DNA from: Pirellulales bacterium
GTDB lineage: Bacteria > Planctomycetota > Planctomycetia > Pirellulales > DATAWG01
Assembly: GCA_036267355.1 (NCBI GenBank)
Contig: DATAWG010000010.1
Span: 1-34,802 of the forward strand
Direction of reading: 5' to 3'
DNA: 34,802 nucleotides
Part shown: in pieces, positions 15,496 to 22,309 of the stretch
Numbering within the stretch: position 1 is the first letter of the stretch
How the letters are laid out: each line of letters starts with the position of its first letter
Notes under the pieces: generated by a model
Database searches by the model: none
What the model saw: the letters and a program-made list of their open reading frames with translations, nothing else
What the model was told of the DNA's origin: nothing
Made by a program: the position numbers and the translations under genes

Positions 15496-17814
15496 TCAGC
15501 GCGATTCGCTCCAGAATGAATCGAGCGTTTCCGACGCCGCTTGGTCGGCGGCCCGCTGCGGATCGAGCGTTGCCACGAGCGTGGCAATGTCGGTCTGTAT
15601 TGCGCTATTGAGCCGATACGCCAACAACGAACCGCCGATGCCGATGATCGGCATTACGGTCATGGCCAGCCGGACCGCCAAGTCCATTTGGAGGGTCGCG
15701 ATTGTCAGCCCGAGCGTTGTCACCGCCAAAAACGGCGCCGCCACCGCGAGGCCCAAATAGATGTTCGCGCGGCGCTTGAGCCACAGAAGCTGGTTCGCCG
15801 CATCGCCGTCGGCTCGGCCGGTTTCGATCAGCAGCGGATAGAAACCTTGCACCTCGACAACCGTCAGCATGAAAAAACCTTGCGATGCCGCGATCAGCCC
15901 ACAGATAACCTGGGAGACAAAGAAGAAGATGTAGTATTTTTGATCTTCCGGTCGCGATCCTCCGACGGCGATCAACCATAGTGGAAACACCAATCCCGAG
16001 ATGATCCACAGCGCAAATCCCATCCAGGAAATGAAGTCGCCGAGCCACAAACTGCGCCTGCGGATCGCTGGAAGTTTCGCGGGGTCCGGCGGTTGGTGCG
16101 CGTTCATATTCCGCACGGCTTTCAACACCGGCCACGCCAGCCAACAACCCCATAGGATTCCTACCGTGTAGGCCACGATATTGATAATGGCGACCTGCTT
16201 GCTCCAAAACACCTGCCACTGTGGCCTGGGAAGCTGATTGACGATCGTCCCGGAATTGAACGGTAAATTAAATCCGGTGACAAGCAAATGCGGCATCGCA
16301 CCCGCCAGAATGAACATTCGAATGGGCCACTTACGAAACGCCTGCCGCAACGATCCCGGCCGAGGGCGAAACAGCCGCACCGCACGCGGCTGCAAGCAAA
16401 TCTCCAACTGCCGAGCCATCAACGCAGCCGTCGCAGGCCGGTCGGCCGGGTCCGGCGACAGGCAGGCCAGCAACACTTCTTTCATCCCGCCGGGCAGATC
16501 GCGCGGCAAGGCGGCGATCGCTTCCGCCGGAACGCCGGCTCGGCGGCGAGCCGTTAGTTGCGTTAGCGTGTCGACCATGTTGGCCGCCACGCGCTCGTCG
16601 CCGAATGGCCGCGTGCCGGAGAGCAGTTCCCAGAGCATCACGGCGAGCGAATAAACGTCGCTACGGCCGTCGAGTTCGTCGGGCTTGCGGTCCTGGTCGG
16701 GATTGCTGGCTTCGAGTTGCTCCGGCGACATGTAGGCAAGGCTGCCGCCGAAATAAGCGGCGGGCGTGGCCCCATCGAGCTTCGAACTGAAACTGACATT
16801 GAAATCGGCGAGCTTCGGCCAACCGTCGGCATCCAAAAGCACATTGGCGGGCTTCACATCGCGGTGCAACACGCCATGCCGATGGGCGTGATCCAGCGCC
16901 GCGGCCAGCCGGGTGCCGAGCCAGCAGACCGTGGTCGGCCAGTCGAACTGCGCCAGCCGCCGCCGAGTCGAAGAATCTTGCGGAATCGACTGACCATGCT
17001 TCACGAGCGATTCGTCGATCGCGGCGAGCATGGTTTTGCCGCTGCGCAACCCGGCCGGCACGGCAAGCGACTCGCGGAGCACGTTTTGCAAAGTGCCCCC
17101 CAACACATGCTGCATATACATGAGCCGCAGCCGCTGCGCGGGCAGAATGCGTTGATCGTAAACGCGCACGATGCCCGGGTGGTCTAACTGGGCGAGCGTT
17201 TGTGTTTCGCTGCCATGATCGCGCGACACTTTCAGCGCCACAAGCCGCTGCATGGATCGTTGGCGTGCCAAATACACGGCCGCAAACGCTCCTTCGCCCA
17301 ACCGCACCAAAATGTCGAAATCGTCGATCTGCTGGCCCACGTCCAGCGGCGGCCGTCGGTTGCCGATGGCCAGCGTCGTCGTCGCCGATGCGGATTGCTT
17401 CAATGCGAACATCCGCTTGAGCCGCTTTTCTTCCTGCGGAAAACGGCGGAGATATTCGTCCGGCTCCGGTGCGCCGGGCAGCGAACGTCGGACCAGATAT
17501 TCTTCGTAGATCAAATCGCACGGCAGAGTGCCGTCGGCCGCAAGCTCGGGAAACTCGGCCAGATATTGCTCGATCGTTTTCGGAAAGGAATGCTGCTGCC
17601 AGCGATATTCCAAATCGACTTTGATCAGCTCGGCCAAGAGGAGCCGCCGCACTCCTGCCGGCTTTTCGGGCAGAAGGTTTTCCAGCCGCGGCGGCCGCGG
17701 ACCGGCTTGCCACGCAGCGGTCAACAGGTCCACCTGCAGAGCCAACTGCTCCCAAGCCTGGGTGCTTTCGTCGGCAAGCATCACATCGGTGGATGCAGGA
17801 TCGGGAATAGACAT
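15496..17814 (-). CDS. Membrane Ser/Thr protein kinase
   Basis: 772 residues. Residues 1-155 are a helical region typical of planctomycete kinases (repeated 'EQYLAEFPEL' and 'DEYLRRFPQEEKRL' motifs). The Hanks-type kinase domain spans about 165-470: glycine loop LGEGAFAAVYLA (172-183), VALKV with Lys195, HRDVKPANVLL (317-327), ADFNVSF (336-342) and GSLAYMSPEQLE (357-368). The magnesium motif is DFN rather than DFG; the Asp is kept, so activity is likely but altered activation is possible. After the kinase come a short basic segment and about six transmembrane segments (495-750). The C-terminal part does not look like the common extracellular sensor domains, so the input signal is unknown. No clear Shine-Dalgarno sequence precedes the start. 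Confidence 0.9.
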   Translation of the reverse strand: MSIPDPASTDVMLADESTQAWEQLALQVDLLTAAWQAGPRPPRLENLLPEKPAGVRRLLLAELIKVDLEYRWQQHSFPKTIEQYLAEFPELAADGTLPCDLIYEEYLVRRSLPGAPEPDEYLRRFPQEEKRLKRMFALKQSASATTTLAIGNRRPPLDVGQQIDDFDILVRLGEGAFAAVYLARQRSMQRLVALKVSRDHGSETQTLAQLDHPGIVRVYDQRILPAQRLRLMYMQHVLGGTLQNVLRESLAVPAGLRSGKTMLAAIDESLVKHGQSIPQDSSTRRRLAQFDWPTTVCWLGTRLAAALDHAHRHGVLHRDVKPANVLLDADGWPKLADFNVSFSSKLDGATPAAYFGGSLAYMSPEQLEASNPDQDRKPDELDGRSDVYSLAVMLWELLSGTRPFGDERVAANMVDTLTQLTARRRAGVPAEAIAALPRDLPGGMKEVLLACLSPDPADRPATAALMARQLEICLQPRAVRLFRPRPGSLRQAFRKWPIRMFILAGAMPHLLVTGFNLPFNSGTIVNQLPRPQWQVFWSKQVAIINIVAYTVGILWGCWLAWPVLKAVRNMNAHQPPDPAKLPAIRRRSLWLGDFISWMGFALWIISGLVFPLWLIAVGGSRPEDQKYYIFFFVSQVICGLIAASQGFFMLTVVEVQGFYPLLIETGRADGDAANQLLWLKRRANIYLGLAVAAPFLAVTTLGLTIATLQMDLAVRLAMTVMPIIGIGGSLLAYRLNSAIQTDIATLVATLDPQRAADQAASETLDSFWSESR

Positions 17815-17871
17815 TGGTCCGTCGAGCGATCACGTGTCGGTGTTAATCAGTTGCTGGAAATGCGTGCTGCC

Positions 17872-17943
17872 GTCCGTCGCTGACGCTGCGGGCTAGTAGG
17901 TGCGATTCACAAAGAAAAAGTAGCCCGAATCGTTAGCGAGGGA
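17872..17943. repeat. REP-like inverted repeat, family A
   Basis: TCCGTCGCTGACGCTGCGGGCTA (from 17872; core GACGCTGCGGGCTAG) and TAGCCCGAATCGTTAGCGAG (from 17921) are imperfect inverted copies. They sit in the intergenic gap upstream of the kinase gene. Confidence 0.65.
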
Positions 17944-17957
17944 GCACTATAACGACG

Positions 17958-17994
17958 GGTGGCATGCCCACGGCTTTGCGTGGGCATGGCATCC
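17958..17994. repeat. Hairpin repeat, family C
   Basis: GCATGCCCACG - GCTTTG - CGTGGGCATG forms a 9-11-bp stem directly beside the family A palindrome. It could help end the minus-strand transcript of the C39/HExxH gene or be only a dispersed repeat. I saw no other full copy in this window. Confidence 0.6.
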
Positions 17995-18012
17995 GACAAC
18001 TATCCTTCGTCC

Positions 18013-19470
18013 TCACTGCACATCGAGCTTCATCACATACGCTTCCCAGCGTTTTTGGAACGCGGGCATGTCGGTTTCTCCAAGCACCTTTTGCAGTGTC
18101 TTGTAGCCGGTCGGGTCGGCGGCGGCGTGAGCGTGGAACTCGCGGTAGTATTTCTCGAGCAGACCTTTCTCTTGCAGATAATAGCAGAGGTAGCGCGCCT
18201 GGCTGTAATTCGTGCCGCGATCTTCACCATAGAATTGCTCGGTCGTCGTGCCGCACAGCTTTTCGAACGACGGCACGGCCTTGGCGCGAATTGCTTGTTG
18301 CAATCCGGGCAGCCGCCAATTCGGGTAACCGTGAATCCGGCCATCTTCTTCGCCCGCATGTTCGTAGAGCGACGCCAGCCCTTCGTTGAACCACGTGGGG
18401 CACTTCGGGAAATTGGCGGCCATATAGGGATGCACGATCTCATGCACCAGCGTGCCACCGCCGGTGGCGATGTTCATGATGAGCGCGTTGTCGGCGGCCG
18501 AAAAATAGCCGTAGGGCGTCGTCGGCTCCTCGTCGAAAATCTCCTTCACGTTTTTCTTGTAGCTGGCTTTGTCTTTGAACAGCCAGATGTCGAGGATTCG
18601 CTGCGGGTCGCGCGAGAAATACGATTGTTTGATATGATCGACGGCCCATTTCACCGTGTGCTCGGAGCGGGATTTCACGGTTTCGGGTGATTCGTCGCCG
18701 ATAACGACGAACGGCGATTGAATGACGACCGTGAACCGCCCGTCGGTGGGCAGCGATCTTTTGAGCCGCAAAATGTGTTGCGCGAAATCGGCCGGCGTTT
18801 TCGGCCGCTCGCCGCGAGCCGGCGGCGGGGCGTCGAGCAATTTGTCCCCTTCCAAGCGGATTCGCACCACAAACAGCGAATGATCCGCCGAGCCGAGCGG
18901 CCATAGCTTCAGAAACATCGTGCGCGGCATCCGGCGATATGCCCCATGCTCCTCGGCCGGCTCGTTGTAAATTACTTCGTCCGTAGCAGAATCGTAGCCG
19001 AGCACGAGGCGGAAATGCTCGGTGGTATTCGGCTGGTCGGCGTAGTGCATGCATACGATCGACGGCACGCCCGCCACGAGATCGGCATGCAAGGCGCGAA
19101 AGGCCGCATCGAGCTCGCGCTGCCGATCGGCGGCGCGAATGGTCTGCCACACCGGACCGGTTTGAAAACCGATCGCCGTGAGAGCGCGAACTAAATCGAC
19201 CGTGTAGCAGCCGCGGCCCAAGGCCGGATCGAGGCCCGATTGATCGAACACGAAATTCTGATCCGCTCGCTCGCCGAGTTTGTTCAGCCACATCTGGGCG
19301 CAAGCTTCGCCGCAGAAATCTGGCTCTTGCCGTACATGCGGCACGTCGGCAATCTTGACCGACGCCAATTTCGTCAACGGTCGTTCCGCCGCCGATGCAG
19401 CGATTGCGAGAACGAGCCCGCTGCAAGTCGCCGCGAATGAAACGACACCGACGCGGACAACGCGTGCCAT
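18013..19470 (-). CDS. Secreted protein with C39-like peptidase and HExxH metallopeptidase domains
   Basis: 485 residues from the ATG at 19470. GGAGG lies 5 nt upstream, so the longer frame to 19557 is not needed. The signal peptide is VSFAATCSGLVLAIAASAAE. Residues about 38-210 match a C39-like papain-fold peptidase: HVRQEPDFCGEACAQMWL with Gln48 and Cys53, EHFRLVLGYD with His152, and a following IYNEP. Residues about 230-480 match a DUF1570-type gluzincin: TLVHEIVHPYM with His343, Glu344 and His347, then TWFNEGLASLYE as the third-ligand helix. The two peptidase-like halves in one chain suggest a cell-surface or periplasmic processing enzyme; the substrate is unknown. The HExxH half is a distant relative of the protein at 3469-5001. 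Confidence 0.82.
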   Translation of the reverse strand: MARVVRVGVVSFAATCSGLVLAIAASAAERPLTKLASVKIADVPHVRQEPDFCGEACAQMWLNKLGERADQNFVFDQSGLDPALGRGCYTVDLVRALTAIGFQTGPVWQTIRAADRQRELDAAFRALHADLVAGVPSIVCMHYADQPNTTEHFRLVLGYDSATDEVIYNEPAEEHGAYRRMPRTMFLKLWPLGSADHSLFVVRIRLEGDKLLDAPPPARGERPKTPADFAQHILRLKRSLPTDGRFTVVIQSPFVVIGDESPETVKSRSEHTVKWAVDHIKQSYFSRDPQRILDIWLFKDKASYKKNVKEIFDEEPTTPYGYFSAADNALIMNIATGGGTLVHEIVHPYMAANFPKCPTWFNEGLASLYEHAGEEDGRIHGYPNWRLPGLQQAIRAKAVPSFEKLCGTTTEQFYGEDRGTNYSQARYLCYYLQEKGLLEKYYREFHAHAAADPTGYKTLQKVLGETDMPAFQKRWEAYVMKLDVQ

Positions 19471-19682
19471 AAAAACCTCCACTACTCTGTTGCCTGTTGC
19501 CCTGTTCGGAGAAGAGCTGCGCAGCGGCGCCAAGGCCGGCCGCGAGTTGCGATTCATTTGCGGAACATGGAATTCACTGCCATGGACTTGGCGCGAGATT
19601 TCATCGCTCCGCAGGGTTCATTGTGCCGCAGCCACGCGGAAAGGTAAACCAATTTTGGGCGGCGCCGTGCCGATCCGGCTCG

Positions 19683-19781
19683 GGCTCGGCCGAAAAATAA
19701 CCTTTCCACAGACCCCTTTCCCCTGGCGGGAGAGGGCAGGGCGAGGGGTTTGAAAAGCGGAAGTTATTTTTCGGCCGAGCC
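19683..19781. repeat. 99-bp element with 19-bp perfect inverted ends and a nested repeat
   Basis: GGCTCGGCCGAAAAATAAC (19683-19701) is perfectly inverted at 19763-19781. Nested inside, at 19711-19750, is a second palindrome (ACCCCTTTCCCC ... GGGCGAGGGGT), a type of repeat seen in many bacterial genomes. The element ends about 47 bp before the promoter at 19828. It could be a terminator shielding the riboswitch transcript from upstream reading, or a MITE-like insertion. Confidence 0.85.
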
Positions 19782-19827
19782 TAGTTCAATACGGCGCCAG
19801 CCTCTCGAGCGGGTGGCGCCAAGCCGT

Positions 19828-19856
19828 TTGACATCTGCCCACCGCGGTGTTAAAGT
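19828..19856 (+). promoter_or_regulatory. Sigma-70-type promoter of the cobalamin-riboswitch transcript
   Basis: TTGACA at 19828-19833, a 17-bp spacer and TAAAGT at 19851-19856 (4 of 6 to TATAAT). The predicted transcription start, about 19863, falls just before the P1 stem of the riboswitch. It is the best promoter in the window, and its placement supports the riboswitch call. Confidence 0.75.
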
Positions 19857-19868
19857 CTCACGAATCGT

Positions 19869-20082
19869 GCGTTGGTGGTCGGCCGCGCGCAGCTTTTGCG
19901 GCCGACAGACAAGGGAACTCCGGTGCAATTCCGGGACGGCCCCGCCGCTGTAACCGAACGATTCGTTTCGAGAACCGACCAATCTGAGATGCCATTGTCG
20001 CGTGGGCGATCGCAAAATCGCCCGATGACGACGAGAAGGCTTGGGTCGGTTTCAGTTCGGAAGTCAGAAGACCTACCAACGC
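19869..20082 (+). ncRNA. Cobalamin (B12) riboswitch
   Basis: P1 is closed by GCGTTGGT (19869-19876) and ACCAACGC (20075-20082). Conserved core segments are in order: AAGGGAACTCCGGTGCAATTC (from 19911), CCCCGCCGCTGTAA, and the B12 box GGAAGTCAGAAGACCTACC (from 20059). Together these match the family consensus AA..GGGAA..GGTG.AA.TCC..C.G.CCCGC.ACTGTAA and AAGTCAGAAGACC. A long extra arm occupies about 19985-20040. Expression platform: no intrinsic terminator is obvious, but small hairpins follow (CTCCG ... CGGAG and GCTGT ... ACAGC, about 20096-20130). Binding of adenosyl- or methylcobalamin would normally shut off the downstream genes. Confidence 0.93.
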
Positions 20083-20254
20083 GTGGCATGCAGTTCTCCG
20101 CGAGGGACGGAGGCTGTCGCAGAAACAGCGTTTGCTCGCAAGACACGATCCTTCGTTGCTCCCGACTGCGCCGAATCGCTTGACCGCATGCGCTCGATCG
20201 CGCGGCGGAAGCGCGGCGCTTTGGCGGCGGCTGTGGACCGCGCGCGGAGTCGCG
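20083..20254 (+). other. Leader between the riboswitch and the DUF1559 gene
   Basis: Possible expression-platform hairpins lie near 20096-20130. The rest has no recognisable gene. If translation begins near 20433, the untranslated leader is about 570 nt from the promoter, which is long for a B12-regulated gene. Confidence 0.4.
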
Positions 20255-21253
20255 ATGTTGGCAGTCTGCCGCGAAATTTCGACACGATGCCGCCTCGTAC
20301 CTTGCGGAGGGGCCGGGGACGAGGGGGCGCAGGTTGTAGCAGGCACACTCCGTGTGCCGTCTGCGCTCCGCGGCGCCCTCCATCCGGTTCGGTGCAGAAG
20401 AACCGAGGAGCGTTCCCTCAAATGTGCTTGCATAAGCCCGCGATCGGCGTTCACGCTCGTCGAATTGCTGGTGGTGATCGCGGTGATCGGCACCTTGTTG
20501 GCCCTATTGCTGCCGGCGGTGCAAGCCACACGCGAAGCGGCCCGGCGAACGGCGTGTAGCAACAATCTGCGGCAGATCGGCATCGGAATGCTCGCGCTTC
20601 ACAACGCCCAGCAGCACTTTCCGCCGGGCATCACCGACCATGTCACCGCCACGAATCCTAACGGCCGGCAATTGGCATGGAGCATTTTTCTGCTGCCGTT
20701 CATCGAAGAGCCGAGCGCCTGGCAGTCGTTCAACCTGAACCTTTCGTTCGCGGCCTCGTCCAATCTCGCGTCGACCACACAGGTGCTGCCGATTTATTTG
20801 TGCCCGAGCACGTCGCGACTGGGATCGAACCGGATCGGCGCGATCACCGGAGCGCCGAGCGTGCCGCATTCGAATTGGATGGCCTGTATCGATTATGGCG
20901 GAATGTATGGCTGGAACTGTGTCGGTGTCGGAAACGGCGTCGAGATCTGGGACCAGCCGATCGCCATTTCGCAAATCCCCGGTGGCACATCGCATGTGAT
21001 TCTCGTGGCCGAGGACTCTGGCCGCGACTACACGATGGACGGCCAATGGGCCAACGGCCTGAACATTTTCAATCAATCGGGCTCGATCAACGTCGTGCAG
21101 TGGAACGAGATGTGGAGCGACCATCCGGGCGGAGCGCAAGTGCTGATGTGCGACGGTTCGGTCCATTTCGCCGCCGACACGATTTCGACGACCGTTTTAG
21201 CCCCCTTATGCACCCGCGAAGGCGGCGATCCGACGGCCCTTGCGGGGCAATAA
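20255..21253 (+). CDS. DUF1559 pseudopilin-like protein, start uncertain
   Basis: The recognisable protein starts at the prepilin-type segment [20 protein letters not shown] (about 20445-20505), followed by [28 protein letters not shown], the classic planctomycete DUF1559 start, and ends with [18 protein letters not shown]. The in-frame ATG at 20255 is used here; it would give a leader of over 60 residues. A GTG at 20354 is also possible. ATG 20422, with GAGGAG 11 nt upstream, is the natural start but is one nucleotide out of frame, so a frameshift, sequencing error or unusual start (for example ATA at 20433) should be considered. It is under the riboswitch and followed 54 bp later by a PEP-CTERM gene. 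Role in the cell: extracellular or pilus-like (known for the family only in outline). Confidence 0.78.
   Translation: MLAVCREISTRCRLVPCGGAGDEGAQVVAGTLRVPSALRGALHPVRCRRTEERSLKCACISPRSAFTLVELLVVIAVIGTLLALLLPAVQATREAARRTACSNNLRQIGIGMLALHNAQQHFPPGITDHVTATNPNGRQLAWSIFLLPFIEEPSAWQSFNLNLSFAASSNLASTTQVLPIYLCPSTSRLGSNRIGAITGAPSVPHSNWMACIDYGGMYGWNCVGVGNGVEIWDQPIAISQIPGGTSHVILVAEDSGRDYTMDGQWANGLNIFNQSGSINVVQWNEMWSDHPGGAQVLMCDGSVHFAADTISTTVLAPLCTREGGDPTALAGQ
20336..20364. repeat. Palindrome GGCACAC-TCC-GTGTGCC
   Basis: GTAGCAGGCACACTCCGTGTGCC is a hairpin with a 7-bp perfect stem. It lies in the leader of the DUF1559 gene, overlapping the in-frame GTG at 20354, which weakens that GTG as a start. Recognised as a repeat type by pattern only. 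Confidence 0.5.
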
Positions 21254-21306
21254 GTCCAATTCCGAAGAAGTCCAACATTCGGTTTTTTCTTTGAAAGGAG
21301 CGGCTA

Positions 21307-22269
21307 ATGCGTTTTGTCTTCGCTTCGATTCTGATTCTTGTCACGAGCCCCCTTTTCGGGCAATCGGGGCCGTTTGCGGCCCAAGTCGAACCGTCCGGTT
21401 CATCGCCTGGATACACGATTCCCTCGGGTTCCGATGCCGCGGTGCCGTGGAACAGTCCAAATATTTTGGAGTGGGCGTCAGCAGTGGTCGGAACTCCGAG
21501 CTACGGGACAGGAAGCTACGCTTTGAAATCATCCCCCTCCGATAACAATCCGTCCGTGGCGTTAAGCTCGACCACGGCAGCGCCGATTGGAGCCATACCG
21601 TCGATGTCGGGCGGATCGCCAGCCTTGACGGTTGGCGGATTGAATGTCGTCAGCCTGGGCGAAGACGGTTCGATCACTGTGAGTTTCCCAAGCCCCATCG
21701 CGGACGGCCCCGGCAACGACTTCGCGGTCTTTTCGAACGGGTTCTTATCGCCATCTTGGCCCGACGCCTATTCTAAAGTCGCGACCGTTTCGGTGAGTAG
21801 CAACGGAGTGAACTTCTATTCATTTCCAACGACGTTTGGCCAAAGTCAGTTGGGAGGGGAAACGTTCGGAACAACGACTTACTACGAGTCTTTCGATGCG
21901 TCGAATCTTTATAATCTCGCGGGAAAATATGCGACCGGATTTGGGACGCCGTTTGATTTAGGCGAACTGATCGTTCTTTATCCGACGGCGATCGAGGACG
22001 GGCTTCTGGAACTGAACGACATTACGCAAGTCAAGATGGCCGACGCATGGGACACTTTGGATTCGAATGGGAATGAAATTCTTGATGCTCCGGGAGCAAC
22101 CTCGACCCAAGGCACGTTTTCGGGATCGTCGGCCGGCTTCAATTTTGCCGGCATCGCGGTGTTGAACGACGTGCAGCCGGTTCCGGAACCGTCGACCCTG
22201 GTTTTGGCATTGGCGGCCATTGCAATCATAATATGGATTCGCCGCGGGAAAATCGCTGCTTGCTCGTAA
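21307..22269 (+). CDS. PEP-CTERM surface protein, GxxGSIT family
   Basis: 320 residues, with AAGGAG 6 nt before the ATG. A signal peptide (MRFVFASILILVTSPLFGQS) is followed by a beta-rich body. Residues about 115-145 (LGEDGSITVSFPSPIADG ... NDFAVFSNGF) and 160-235 (VATVSVSSNGVNFYSFP, NLAGKYATGFGTPFDLGEL) match a surface family seen in planctomycetes and, with sequence variation, in Bacteroidetes. The C-terminus is VPEPSTLVLALAAIAIIIWIRRGK, a PEP-CTERM sorting signal. It would be exported and processed at the surface by an exosortase. It lies between the DUF1559 gene and the large propeller-like gene with short gaps (54 and 40 bp), consistent with one riboswitch-controlled transcript. Confidence 0.85.
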   Translation: MRFVFASILILVTSPLFGQSGPFAAQVEPSGSSPGYTIPSGSDAAVPWNSPNILEWASAVVGTPSYGTGSYALKSSPSDNNPSVALSSTTAAPIGAIPSMSGGSPALTVGGLNVVSLGEDGSITVSFPSPIADGPGNDFAVFSNGFLSPSWPDAYSKVATVSVSSNGVNFYSFPTTFGQSQLGGETFGTTTYYESFDASNLYNLAGKYATGFGTPFDLGELIVLYPTAIEDGLLELNDITQVKMADAWDTLDSNGNEILDAPGATSTQGTFSGSSAGFNFAGIAVLNDVQPVPEPSTLVLALAAIAIIIWIRRGKIAACS

Positions 22270-22309
22270 GAGCAATCCGTGATCCCGCAATGACTTACGT
22301 CTAACCCTT

